Source: CAYVMP01 sp964452635 (GTDB lineage: Bacteria; Patescibacteriota; Minisyncoccia; Phycocordibacterales; DATDWN01). From it: 44,746 nucleotides of DNA. Numbering within the stretch: position 1 is the stretch's first letter; each line of letters begins with the position of its first letter. Made by a program: the position numbers and the translations under genes. The notes under the pieces are model-generated. The model was not told the DNA's origin. It did no database searches and saw only the letters and a list, made by a program, of their open reading frames with translations. This document shows positions 23,512-32,070 of this stretch, in pieces. Location of the stretch: contig CAYVMP010000005.1 of NCBI GenBank assembly GCA_964452635.1, forward strand, positions 1 to 44,746. Direction: 5' to 3'.

Positions 23512-24912
23512 ATGTCTGACTCAAAAGAACAAAAAGAAATACCGCTCATGGATAAAATAACTTCTCTCTGCAAACGACGTGGATTTGTGTATCCTGGGTC
23601 TGAGATTTATGGGGGTCTTGCTGGTACATGGGACTATGGTCCATATGGAGTGGCATTGCGTACCAATGTTAAAAATCTGTGGTGGAAAAAATTCGTCACT
23701 GATCGTGAGGATATGTATGGTGTTGATGCGTCACTCATTACATCAGGTAAAATATGGCAGGCGAGCGGACATCTCGGTGCCGGATTTACTGATCCTATGG
23801 TTGAAGATGTTTCTACAAAGAAGCGATACCGAGCAGATCATATTTTGGAAGACAATGGTATTGATCCAGCAGGTATGAGTATCGAAGAGATGAATACTGT
23901 GTTTAAAGAACGAAAAATAAAATCTCCTGACGGCAACTCTTTCGGTGAAGCACGTACATTCAATATGATGTTCCCAGTTACGGTGGGATCAACCCAGAGC
24001 GATGACTCAACGGCGTATTTACGGGGAGAGACTGCTCAAGGAATGTTTGTTAATTTTAAAAATATTGTTGATTCCTTTCACCCTAAAATTCCTTTCGGAT
24101 TGGCACAGATGGGTAAGGCGTTTCGTAATGAAATAGCACCGGGTAATTTTATATTTCGTCTGCGTGAGTTGGAACAAATGGAAATCGAGTATTTCGTGCG
24201 AGAGGGAGATTGGCAGGTGCAGTTTGAATACTGGAGAGAACAAATGATTTCATGGATGAATGATATTGGACTGTCCCAATCAAAAATACATGAGCTCGAA
24301 GTTGGTGAAAAAGACCGAGCACACTACTCGAAAAGAACAGTTGATTTTGAGTATGATTTTCCGTTTGGTAAAAAGGAGTTGTACGGACTTGCGTACAGAA
24401 CTGACTTCGATTTGCGTAACCACACTACACATAGTTCTGTTGATTTGTCTTATTTTGATGAGGAAAATAAAGAACGATTTATTCCTCATTGCATCGAACC
24501 AACATTTGGAGTCGATCGTACAGTACTTGCACTCCTTGCCGATGCATACACAGATGATGATCTTGGTGGTGAAAAAAGAACATATTTAAAATTTTCTCCC
24601 AAAATCGCACCGGTAACTGTCGCTGTATTTCCACTACTTAAAAATAAACCAGCGCTCGTGTCTCGAGCACATGAGGTGTATCTCGAATTAAAAAAATATT
24701 TTCGAACTGAATTTGATGACAACGGAAATATCGGCAAACGATATCGACGACAAGATGAAATTGGAACGCCATTCTGTGTGACTATTGATTTCGATACAAT
24801 CGAAAAGCCAGAACACGACGGTGGTGGGGTAACCGTCCGCAATCGCGATACGGGTGAACAGACTCGAATGACAGTTTCAGATGTGATTTCTCTCGTACAA
24901 TCCCAGATATAG
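23512..24912 (+). CDS. glyS: Glycyl-tRNA synthetase (dimeric, class II)
   Basis: A 466-aa homodimeric GlyRS of the eukaryote/archaea-like alpha2 type, not the bacterial alpha2beta2 type. Motifs: KRRGFVYPGSEIYGGLAGTWDYGPYG at the start, motif 2 GKAFRNEIAPGNFIFRLRELEQMEIEYF, motif 3 GVDRTVLALL, and the C-terminal anticodon-binding domain (KIAPVTVAVFPLL... DEIGTPFCVTIDF). It charges tRNA-Gly. TATCAT lies 17 nt upstream of the ATG, so a short leader is expected. Confidence 0.97.
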   Translation: MSDSKEQKEIPLMDKITSLCKRRGFVYPGSEIYGGLAGTWDYGPYGVALRTNVKNLWWKKFVTDREDMYGVDASLITSGKIWQASGHLGAGFTDPMVEDVSTKKRYRADHILEDNGIDPAGMSIEEMNTVFKERKIKSPDGNSFGEARTFNMMFPVTVGSTQSDDSTAYLRGETAQGMFVNFKNIVDSFHPKIPFGLAQMGKAFRNEIAPGNFIFRLRELEQMEIEYFVREGDWQVQFEYWREQMISWMNDIGLSQSKIHELEVGEKDRAHYSKRTVDFEYDFPFGKKELYGLAYRTDFDLRNHTTHSSVDLSYFDEENKERFIPHCIEPTFGVDRTVLALLADAYTDDDLGGEKRTYLKFSPKIAPVTVAVFPLLKNKPALVSRAHEVYLELKKYFRTEFDDNGNIGKRYRRQDEIGTPFCVTIDFDTIEKPEHDGGGVTVRNRDTGEQTRMTVSDVISLVQSQI

Positions 24913-24919
24913 TCGGTCA

Positions 24920-24946
24920 TTGACATTTTTTAAAGTGTTGTATAAT
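24920..24946 (+). promoter_or_regulatory. Consensus promoter upstream of the M16 peptidase
   Basis: TTGACA, a 15-nt spacer and TATAAT, right after glyS. A second extended -10 (TGC-TATATT, 24970-24978) lies 10 nt before the ATG. Confidence 0.6.
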
Positions 24947-24988
24947 AATTTTTCTTTTTCGTTGTTTGGTGCTATATTCCACCCTGCT

Positions 24989-26257
24989 ATGAATTACAAG
25001 AAACAGATTCTTCCAAACGGTCTTACACTTATCACTGTCCCTATGAAGGACAGTGTGTCTGTAACTGTGCTCGTAATGGTAAAAGCTGGCTCAAAATATG
25101 AGTCCAAGGAAATTAACGGGCTTTCTCATTTCCTAGAACATATGTGTTTTAAGGGGACAGAAAAAAGACCTCGAACTATGGATATCTCTATTGAGCTTGA
25201 TCGTATCGGCTCACAGAACAATGCCTTTACAGCTCAGGAATTTACTGGCTACTATGCAAAGTCTCATCCCAATCACTTCGATACTATTTTGGATGTGGTT
25301 TCGGATATCTATTTAAACCCTGTATTTGATCCGAAAGAAATTGAAAAGGAGAAAGGAGTGATTATAGAGGAAATTAATATGTACGAAGATATGCCTCATC
25401 GTATTGTACATGAGGTCTTTGCAGAAGCTCTGTACGGTGATCAGCCGGCAGGATGGAATATTGCTGGCACAAAGGAAAATGTATCACGTATGACACGGGA
25501 AGATTTGACACAGTATCGGTCACAACACTATGTTGCAGGAGCGACAACTGTCATCGTCGCTGGAAGTTTCGATGAAAATACGATTGAAGAAAAAATAAAT
25601 AAATCATTTGCAAGTATCGGTACGACTACACAGGGGACTAAAGTGCCTGTTGTGGAAGTGCAGACAGAACCGATTATTAAGATAAAACAAAAGGAGACTG
25701 ATCAAACACATATTGTTCTTGGAGTGAGGACTTTCGATGCTCTCGATGAACGCAATCATGCACTTCGTGTGCTCAGCACTATTCTTGGAGGTGGAATGAG
25801 TTCACGCCTCTTCCAAAAACTTAGAGAAGAAATGGGTGTTGGATACTATGTTCGGGCTGGTACAGATGAGTACACAGATCATGGGTATCTTGCTGTTTCA
25901 ACAGGTGTCGATGTTAATCGTGTTGAGGAAGTTGTCTCCGCGGTCTTGAGTGAATTTAGAAAAATAATTACTGAGCGTGTTTCAGACGATGAACTTGATA
26001 AGGCAAAGCAGTACATGATTGGTGGTATGTATCTCGGACTCGAGTCATCGGATTCACTTGCAGAATACTACGCAATGCAAGATATTCTCGGAGAGGAACT
26101 ACTTTCTCCAGACCAGTATGCAGAAAAAATAAAAAAAGTAACTGCGGAAGACATTGAGAATGTTGCTCGTGATGTGATGACTAATGACAGACTTGTTATG
26201 GCGATGGTTGGGAATATTCAAAACGAAGAATCACTTAAAAAGGTTTTTGTATTGTAA
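24989..26257 (+). CDS. M16-family zinc peptidase (processing-peptidase-like)
   Basis: A 422-aa M16 metallopeptidase. HFLEHMCFKG carries the inverted zinc motif HxxEH (about residues 50-54), and the third ligand Glu is in VIIEEINMYED. The C-terminal inactive-like half (LRVLSTILGGGMSSRLFQKLREEMG... YVRAGTDEYTDHG) is also present, so the protein is a full two-domain monomer of the mitochondrial-processing/YmxG type. Such peptidases degrade or process short peptides. The ATG at 24989 follows an extended -10 by 10 nt and opens with the normal family start (MNYKKQILPNGLTLITVPM). Confidence 0.9.
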   Translation: MNYKKQILPNGLTLITVPMKDSVSVTVLVMVKAGSKYESKEINGLSHFLEHMCFKGTEKRPRTMDISIELDRIGSQNNAFTAQEFTGYYAKSHPNHFDTILDVVSDIYLNPVFDPKEIEKEKGVIIEEINMYEDMPHRIVHEVFAEALYGDQPAGWNIAGTKENVSRMTREDLTQYRSQHYVAGATTVIVAGSFDENTIEEKINKSFASIGTTTQGTKVPVVEVQTEPIIKIKQKETDQTHIVLGVRTFDALDERNHALRVLSTILGGGMSSRLFQKLREEMGVGYYVRAGTDEYTDHGYLAVSTGVDVNRVEEVVSAVLSEFRKIITERVSDDELDKAKQYMIGGMYLGLESSDSLAEYYAMQDILGEELLSPDQYAEKIKKVTAEDIENVARDVMTNDRLVMAMVGNIQNEESLKKVFVL

Positions 26258-26279
26258 TTTTTACAATACAGGCATTGCG

Positions 26280-26288
26280 TGGTATTAT
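26280..26288 (+). promoter_or_regulatory. Extended -10, leaderless start of the AI-2E permease
   Basis: TGG-TATTAT, then exactly 6 nt, then ATG at 26295. Confidence 0.65.
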
Positions 26289-26294
26289 CGGTGT

Positions 26295-27374
26295 ATGAAA
26301 GAACACGATACTACTATACATATTTCAGCTGGGTCAATCATAAAAGCGATACTTATAGTCCTGTTTTTTGTGTTGCTGTTTCTGCTTAAAAACTTACTTC
26401 TCGTTGTTCTGATGTCTATCGTGATTGCATCTGGTATTGAACCGATGACTCAATGGTTGGTGTCTCGACGTATTCCACGACTTCTGGCGGTTATAGTGAT
26501 TTATCTCATATCTGCTTTTATTTTGGTTGGAACAGTATACTACCTCCTCCTTCCATTACTCGCGGAATCAAGTGATTTCTTGAGAAATTTCCCAACATAT
26601 TTTAGTGTTGAAAATGTTTCAAGCACTATTGCTCACAATTCATTTCTTTCTTCTCAACCACTTGTTTCTGGTTTGCAAAACAGTATTAATTTAGAAGGAA
26701 TTATAAATCAAATTAATACTGTCATCGGTGGACTGTCATCGAGTGCGTTTAGTACAGTCAGTACTGTTTTCGGAGGAATACTGAGCTTCTTGCTTATGGT
26801 TGTACTCTCTTTCTATCTTGCGGTGGATGAGGATGGGGTAGGAAAATTTCTGAAAATTATTTCACCACTCAAGCACGAAAAATACATCATTCATCTATGG
26901 AAACGATCTCAAAGAAAGATTGGATTGTGGATGCAGGGACAACTTGTCCTTGCTGTAATCATTGGAATGCTCGTATACCTCGGACTCCTTCTACTAAACA
27001 TTCCAAATGCACTACTTCTCGCATGTCTTGCCGCGGTATTTGAAATCATTCCTCTTTTTGGACCAATTCTTGCTTCGATTCCTGCCGTCGCACTCTCGTT
27101 TGTAAGTGGGGGATTTTCTGTGGCAGTGCTTGTTCTTGGTTTGTATATCATTGTTCATCAGTTTGAAAACCAACTTATTTACCCCCTCGTAGTGAAGAAA
27201 GTTGTTGGTGTTCCACCGATTGTTTCAATTATTGCTTTGGTTGCTGGGTATGAGCTTGTAGGCTTTTTGGGACTCATTTTGTCTGTTCCTATAGCAGCTA
27301 TCATTATTGAATTTTTTGATGATTTAGAACGCGATAAAATTGAGAAGATTGAGGGTGTGCGGACGTATGAATAA
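26295..27374 (+). CDS. AI-2E/PerM-family membrane permease
   Basis: A 359-aa integral membrane protein of the AI-2E transporter (PerM/YdiK) family, with about seven to eight helices in the typical arrangement: two close N-terminal helices, a soluble loop (residues 95-150), and a C-terminal half with WMQGQLVLAVIIGMLVYLGL and GPILASIPAVALSF and PLVVKKVVGVPPIV. Family members are proposed to export autoinducer or sodium; the substrate here cannot be told. The ATG at 26295 is supported by the extended -10 box. It is followed by metG 15 nt later. Confidence 0.85.
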   Translation: MKEHDTTIHISAGSIIKAILIVLFFVLLFLLKNLLLVVLMSIVIASGIEPMTQWLVSRRIPRLLAVIVIYLISAFILVGTVYYLLLPLLAESSDFLRNFPTYFSVENVSSTIAHNSFLSSQPLVSGLQNSINLEGIINQINTVIGGLSSSAFSTVSTVFGGILSFLLMVVLSFYLAVDEDGVGKFLKIISPLKHEKYIIHLWKRSQRKIGLWMQGQLVLAVIIGMLVYLGLLLLNIPNALLLACLAAVFEIIPLFGPILASIPAVALSFVSGGFSVAVLVLGLYIIVHQFENQLIYPLVVKKVVGVPPIVSIIALVAGYELVGFLGLILSVPIAAIIIEFFDDLERDKIEKIEGVRTYE

Positions 27375-27389
27375 CTGGCACGAAATACC

Positions 27390-28827
27390 ATGTCTGAAAA
27401 ATTCTATATTACAACACCTATATTCTACCCAAATGCAAATTTACACATGGGTCATGCGTACNNNNNNNNNNGTGACACTTTGTGATGTGTTTACTCGGTA
27501 CCACCGACTAAAGGGTGTGCCCACATATTTTCTCACAGGATCAGACGAAAATACTGGGAAAATTTTAAAAACTATACGTGAAAATAACCGAGAGGTGGGT
27601 GAGTATCTCGATGAAGCAGTCGGTGCATTTAAGAAACTTTATTCGTCACTCAATATTTCGTACGACCAATTTATTCGTACAACGGATAAAGAACATCACT
27701 GGAGAGGAGCGATTGCTCTGTGGAATAAACTCTCTGCATCCGGAGATTTATACAAATCAACATATAGTGGACTGTACTGTGTTGGGTGTGAGACGTTCTA
27801 TACAGAAAAGGATTTGGTTGATGGTGTGTGTCCGATTCACCTTACACCTCCAGAAAAAATAGAAGAAGAAAATTATTTTTTCAAATTATCGAAATATTCT
27901 GAAACAATCAAAGAGAAAATAAAAAACAATGAGATACGAATTATTCCAGAAACACGCAGAAATGAAATTCTCGCACTTCTTGATAGGGGATTAGAAGATG
28001 TAAGTTTCAGTCGTCCAATTGAAAAGGTGCCACATGGAATTCCTGTGCCCGGAGATGAGACACAGGTGATATATGTATGGTGTGACGCTCTTGTGAACTA
28101 TATCTCAGCCTTAGGGTTTGGTACCGATGATGACGCGCTCTATAAACAATTTTGGCCTGCAAGCGTCCATGTAATCGGTAAGGATATTCTGCGTTTCCAT
28201 GCTGCACTGTGGCCAGCAATGCTTCTCTCTGCGGGCGTAGAACTCCCTGAGTCAATTTTGGTTCATGGGTTGATTACTTCAGGTGGTCATAAAATGTCTA
28301 AATCGTTGGGAAATGTAATCGATCCGTATGAGTTAATCTCTGAGTATGGTTATGAGTCAATCAGATATTACTTTGCACGACACGTATCTCCTTTTGAAGA
28401 TGGGGATTTAACCGTCGAGAAGTTTAAAGAAAGTTATAATGCTCACTTGGCAAATGGTATCGGCAATCTCACAAGTCGTATTATGAAAATGGCACAGGAT
28501 AATTTAGAGTCTTCTCCGGAAATATTAGAAAAAACCATGCCACATCCATTTTCTGAATATTTAGAAAAATTCGAAATCAATAAAGCGTGTGATTACATTT
28601 GGTCTGAGATTGGAGCAATGGATCAGTATATTCAAGAAAATCAACCGTTCAAAGTGGTAAAAACTGATCCTATAAAAGGCCAAAAAATGATATCTGACCT
28701 CGTGGAGCGTCTATACACTGTGGGGGAAATGCTCAGCCCGATACTACCTGATACTTCTGAAAAAATAAAAGAACTCGTGCGTACCAACACAACCCCCCAG
28801 ACACCTCTGTTTCTAAGAAAAGACTAA
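27390..28827 (+). CDS. metG: Methionyl-tRNA synthetase (interrupted by 10-N gap)
   Basis: A class I MetRS. From the ATG at 27390 the frame gives SEKFYITTPIFYPNANLHMG with HMGH as the HIGH motif, then 10 N, then continues VTLCDVFTRYHRLKGV in a frame shifted by one base. The N run is not a multiple of three, so the apparent frameshift is an assembly artefact and not a broken gene; comparison with the family suggests only one or a few codons are hidden. CVGC and CPIH (Zn-binding knuckle), WCDAL and HKMSKSLGN (KMSKS) follow. Total about 480 aa, ending 3 nt before tatD. Confidence 0.93.
27462..27471. other. Assembly gap (10 N) inside metG
   Basis: Ten N between the HIGH motif and the following conserved segment of MetRS; it breaks the reading frame artificially. 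Confidence 0.97.
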
Positions 28828-28830
28828 ACT

Positions 28831-29661
28831 ATGTTTGATTACGTTGATATTCATTCTCATCTTTATTTTCCTGATTTTGACAATGACAGGGATGAAGAGA
28901 TTTTACGTATTTGTGAAAAAAATATCGCGACAATTTCTATCGGCACGAACCGAGAGACATCTCGTCTGTCTATCGATCTCGCTCAAAAATACAACAATAT
29001 TTTTGCGTGTGTCGGCCAACACCCTGCTGATCTCACAGGAGATAGTGTGTTTGATAGAGAGATTGTTGATTGTGCGTCTAATCCACGTACTGTTGCTATT
29101 GGTGAGTGTGGACTTGATTATTTTAGAATGAGTTCAGACGAGGTCAATCTTAAATCAATACAGAAAAATATATTTGATTCACACATCATGCTCTCTGTTG
29201 AGACAGGGAAGCCACTCATGCTTCATATTCGAGGAAGCCGTGGAAGCGATGGAAAAACGAGTATGGATGCATATGAAGATGCTCTCGATATGCTCGAAAA
29301 AAGTGTTCGTACACATGGTGACAAGGTGCGAGGAAATGCACATTTCTTTGCTGGATCACTCGATGTTCTCAAGCGGTTTTTAAATATTGGGTTCACCGTC
29401 TCCTTTACTGGAGTGATTACGTTTACTCATGAGTATGATGAGTTGGTAACATATGCACCGATTACATCCATCATGTCGGAGACAGATGCGCCATTTGTGG
29501 CACCTGTTCCGTATCGTGGTAAGCGAAATTCACCGCTGTATGTACCCGAGGTTGTTTCAGCACTCGCACGTATTCGAAATGAAGACTCCGAAATGATAAA
29601 AAAGACCCTGTCCAGTACTGCCACGCAGTTTTTTGGTCTCGATAGAGCAGGGTCTCTATAA
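28831..29661 (+). CDS. tatD: TatD-family metal-dependent deoxyribonuclease
   Basis: A 276-aa TIM-barrel nuclease. Metal ligands visible: HSH in VDIHSHLYFPDF, Glu in AIGECGLDY, His in LMLHIRG, His in HFFAGS and Asp in SETDAPFVAP. TatD enzymes act in DNA repair or degradation as 3'-5' nucleases. The start is 3 nt after metG, so the pair is co-transcribed, the same order as in many Firmicutes. Confidence 0.92.
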   Translation: MFDYVDIHSHLYFPDFDNDRDEEILRICEKNIATISIGTNRETSRLSIDLAQKYNNIFACVGQHPADLTGDSVFDREIVDCASNPRTVAIGECGLDYFRMSSDEVNLKSIQKNIFDSHIMLSVETGKPLMLHIRGSRGSDGKTSMDAYEDALDMLEKSVRTHGDKVRGNAHFFAGSLDVLKRFLNIGFTVSFTGVITFTHEYDELVTYAPITSIMSETDAPFVAPVPYRGKRNSPLYVPEVVSALARIRNEDSEMIKKTLSSTATQFFGLDRAGSL

Positions 29662-29683
29662 TATCTTGCGTTAAATCACCATG

Positions 29684-29689
29684 TATGAT
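29684..29689 (+). promoter_or_regulatory. -10 box, leaderless start of rpsF
   Basis: TATGAT lies exactly 6 nt before the ATG at 29696, which decides between that ATG and the in-frame ATG at 29681. Confidence 0.55.
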
Positions 29690-29695
29690 AGTGTA

Positions 29696-30208
29696 ATGGG
29701 CATGGAAAAAGACGCAAAAATGCAGGAAAATAAAGGCGAAATAAAGGATACGGGAACTATCTATGAGCTCTCGTATATTCTCTTGCCGACACTAACTCAG
29801 GAAGAAGTTTCTGCTGAGACAGGAGCACTCACATCACTTGTGACATCTCTCGGGGGAGAGATTATTGTGGAAGAAAATCCAACACGTATTGATCTTGCAT
29901 ACCAAATGACAAAGGTAGTACAGACTCTTCGTCACAAAGTTGACTCTGGATTCTTCGGATGGATGAAATTCGAAATCACATCAAGTGAGATTGAAAAGAT
30001 AAAAAAGTCATGTGATGCGAGTCCGGTCATTGTTCGATATCTCATTTTGAAAACAGTACGAGAGAATACATTTATCGGCGGAAAGATTGCTTCAAAGAAA
30101 GACATACTCAATGATCAGAAAGTAGAGGATGTGATTGAGGATGGTTCACCGGAGACATCGTCTGCAGTAGAAATCGACAAAAGTATTGATGACCTTGTGA
30201 TAGCATAA
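29696..30208 (+). CDS. rpsF: 30S ribosomal protein S6 (bS6) with extensions
   Basis: bS6 binds S18 and 16S rRNA. The core is YELSYILLPTLTQEEVSAET...IVEENPTRIDLAYQMTKVVQTLRH...VRYLILKTV. The ATG at 29696 is chosen over 29681 because of the -10 spacing. The protein (170 aa) has a charged N-terminal extension of about 20 residues and an acidic C-terminal tail of about 45 residues that ordinary 95-130 aa S6 proteins lack. It heads the conserved rpsF-ssb-rpsR operon. Confidence 0.92.
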   Translation: MGMEKDAKMQENKGEIKDTGTIYELSYILLPTLTQEEVSAETGALTSLVTSLGGEIIVEENPTRIDLAYQMTKVVQTLRHKVDSGFFGWMKFEITSSEIEKIKKSCDASPVIVRYLILKTVRENTFIGGKIASKKDILNDQKVEDVIEDGSPETSSAVEIDKSIDDLVIA

Positions 30209-30220
30209 TTTTAAAATAGT

Positions 30221-30670
30221 ATGTATCTCAACAAAGCAATTATCATAGGAAACCTGACACGTGATCCAGAGATTAAATCACTTCCATCAGGTATTCGAGT
30301 GGCAAGTTTTTCAGTTGCGACAAACAGAGTATGGAAGGATAAAAATGGCGCAAAGCAGGAGAGTGTGGATTATCACAATGTAGTTGTTTTCGGACGTCAG
30401 GCAGAGATTGTTGGACAGTATTTGAAAAAGGGTGGCTCGGTGCTCGTCGAGGGACGAATGCAAACTCGAAGTTGGGATGATGCGAGTGGTGTAAAGAAAT
30501 ATCGAACTGAGATCATTGCAGATAGAATCCAGTTTGGTCCTCGTGCAGCAGGCTCTCCAGCTCCAAGCACAGCCTCTGCAACCGCCCCTGCGCACGATGA
30601 AGGTGCTAAGGCTCTCGATACGATAGAGTATCCAGAGGAGGAGATTAATCCAGAAGATATACCGTTTTAA
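30221..30670 (+). CDS. ssb: Single-stranded DNA-binding protein
   Basis: A 149-aa SSB. OB fold: MYLNKAIIIGNLTRDPEIKS, VASFSVATNRVWKD, VDYHNVVVFGRQAEIVGQYLKKGGSVLVEGRMQTRSWDD. An Ala/Pro-rich linker and the acidic tip ending DIPF (partner-binding) follow. It lies 12 nt after rpsF and 19 nt before rpsR, the classic arrangement. Confidence 0.97.
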   Translation: MYLNKAIIIGNLTRDPEIKSLPSGIRVASFSVATNRVWKDKNGAKQESVDYHNVVVFGRQAEIVGQYLKKGGSVLVEGRMQTRSWDDASGVKKYRTEIIADRIQFGPRAAGSPAPSTASATAPAHDEGAKALDTIEYPEEEINPEDIPF

Positions 30671-30689
30671 TAGTTATTAATATAAAAAA

Positions 30690-30890
30690 ATGAAAGAGTG
30701 TTACTTTACCCAAAACCACATAAAACATATTGACTATAAAGATGTCGATATTTTGAAGAAATTCCTTAACCCGCATGCGCGAATGATTTCTCGTAAACGA
30801 ACTGGTGTGAGTGCAAAGCACCAGCGACAGTTGGCACATGCAGTCAAGCATGCACGCTTCATGGGACTCCTTCCGTTTGTAAGCAGATAA
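30690..30890 (+). CDS. rpsR: 30S ribosomal protein S18 (bS18)
   Basis: A 66-aa S18 with the family core DYKDVDILKKFLNPHARMIS, RKRTGVSAKHQRQLAHAVKHAR and the end ARFMGLLPFV. It pairs with bS6 in the 30S platform. Last gene of rpsF-ssb-rpsR. Confidence 0.97.
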   Translation: MKECYFTQNHIKHIDYKDVDILKKFLNPHARMISRKRTGVSAKHQRQLAHAVKHARFMGLLPFVSR

Positions 30891-30922
30891 CAAAAAAACC
30901 ATCCACACGGATGGTTTTTTTG
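30891..30922. terminator. Bidirectional terminator between rpsR and efp
   Basis: A 14-bp stem CAAAAAAACCATCC / GGATGGTTTTTTTG with loop ACAC. Confidence 0.9.
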
Positions 30923-30943
30923 TTTGTTTTTTACATTCTCAAG

Positions 30944-31525
30944 CTAGAATGAGTTTGCTCCAGCGCGCTCTACATAGTCTCCAGTTTCTGTATTGATTCG
31001 GATTATTTCGCCTTCTTTGATGAACATTGGTACGAAAACCGTTGCACCTGTCTCTACTACTACACTTTTAGTTGCACCTTGAGCAGTGTTGCCCTTCGTT
31101 GCTTCGTGAGCTTCGGTTACTTTGAGTTCTACTTTAATAGGTAGTTTGACTCCGATGATTTTCTCCTTAAACATGAGTAGGGAAATGATAGAGTTTGTTT
31201 TCATGAATTTAGCTCCTGTGCCTATTGCATCCTCTTCAATTTTAAATCGCTTTGATGGATCGTCCATTTCGCAGAACCAGTATTCGCCTTTGTTTGCGTA
31301 GAGGAATTTAACATCCTTTTTGTCGATTTCGGCTTCTTCAACTTTTTCGGATACGTGAAATGACTGCTCTGTCATTTTCCCTGTGATGAGGTTTTTGAGC
31401 TTCGTCGCATTGACCGGTTTTCTCTGCTGTTTTCGGAAGACGTGTGATGAAATCACTTCGTATGGTGCACCATCAAGCACAATATATTTTCGTTCAACTA
31501 TTTCACTGTATTCAAGCATTGCCAT
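30944..31525 (-). CDS. efp: Translation elongation factor P
   Basis: A 193-aa EF-P that rescues ribosomes stalled at polyproline. All three domains are present (MLEYSEIVERKYIVLDGAPYEV, the S1-like middle, and GATVFVPMFIKEGEIIRINTETGDYVERA). The loop that carries Lys34 in E. coli (KPGKG) reads RKQQRKPVNA (residues 31-40), so the usual modified Lys (or Arg) is replaced by Gln near position 34 and the PGKG turn is lost. The domain III end lacks no key part. It has its own promoter (TATAAT 11 nt before the ATG on the minus strand). Confidence 0.95.
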   Translation of the reverse strand: MAMLEYSEIVERKYIVLDGAPYEVISSHVFRKQQRKPVNATKLKNLITGKMTEQSFHVSEKVEEAEIDKKDVKFLYANKGEYWFCEMDDPSKRFKIEEDAIGTGAKFMKTNSIISLLMFKEKIIGVKLPIKVELKVTEAHEATKGNTAQGATKSVVVETGATVFVPMFIKEGEIIRINTETGDYVERAGANSF

Positions 31526-31588
31526 AAATTTTTTAGATTATACTACTCAATGTTTAAAAATATAGCCTATTTGAGCCTCAAAATCCAC

Positions 31589-31616
31589 TTGACTTTAATA
31601 TATAGTATGATATAAA
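31589..31616 (+). promoter_or_regulatory. Promoter of the 67-aa membrane protein
   Basis: TTGACT, 16-nt spacer, TATAAA, ATG 9 nt later at 31626; a nearly leaderless start. Confidence 0.6.
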
Positions 31617-31625
31617 CCTTGATAG

Positions 31626-31829
31626 ATGTTTTATAAAAAAGCGTTGGTTTTCGCGGGTCGTTTTTTGATCGACGATCGTCGCGGGAAGTATGCGTTCTAT
31701 CTCCTCGGGATACTATTTCTCGTAGGATCGGTTTGGGTAAGGAATCTGTTCCTACAGATTATCCTGTTGATGTTGTTTTTCGTTACCATTGGGGTGGCAA
31801 AGGCAGCAGCACAGGATCATGAGGGGTAG
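31626..31829 (+). CDS. Small two-helix membrane protein, 67 aa
   Basis: MFYKKALVFAGRFLIDDRRG then two hydrophobic helices (about residues 22-38 and 42-58) and a short AAAQDHEG end. No family recognised. A consensus promoter and a terminator close on either side show it is a real single-gene unit. It lies between efp and the recA-side palindromic element. Confidence 0.65.
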   Translation: MFYKKALVFAGRFLIDDRRGKYAFYLLGILFLVGSVWVRNLFLQIILLMLFFVTIGVAKAAAQDHEG

Positions 31830-31835
31830 GTTCAG

Positions 31836-31862
31836 AGGGGGCGTAATCACGCCTCCTTTTTC
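31836..31862 (+). terminator. Intrinsic terminator after the 67-aa gene
   Basis: Stem AGGGGGCG / CGCCTCCT (one G-T pair) followed by TTTTT. Confidence 0.75.
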
Positions 31863-31888
31863 ATATCTGAAATCCACGCCATCACAAG

Positions 31889-32063
31889 AATTTCACAATT
31901 TTGTCGAATCCCTTTTGTTTCGCAAGACTTCGCAGGTGTTCATAAGAAAATGTCAGCGGTACTCCGCTCTACATTTTCTTATGAACACCGAGACTAAGCG
32001 ACTCGCTCCCGGGCGAGGACGCGGTCTGGAGAAACAGAAAGGTGAGAAAGAAATTGTGAAATT
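31889..32063. repeat. Palindromic three-hairpin element B (downstream of recA)
   Basis: Outer arms 31889-31921 and 32031-32063: a 13-bp match (AATTTCACAATTT) and an 11-bp match with one bulge (CCTTTTGTTTC). They enclose a long perfect hairpin (31935-31953 with 31971-31989, 19 bp, plus AGCGG/CCGCT at its tip) and a GC-rich nested hairpin (31991-32027, AGAC..GCG..CTCGC paired with GCGAG..CGC..GTCT). It starts 8 nt after the recA stop codon, in recA orientation. The GC-rich part contains GGCGAGGACGCGGTC, similar to GCGAGGTGGGGTC in element C. Confidence 0.7.
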
Positions 32064-32070
32064 TCAATCT

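Noticed and set aside
27340..27480. Apparent frameshift at the start of metG
   Set aside because: The 10-N gap is not a multiple of three; the family-like N-terminus is in one frame and the rest in another only because of the placeholder length.
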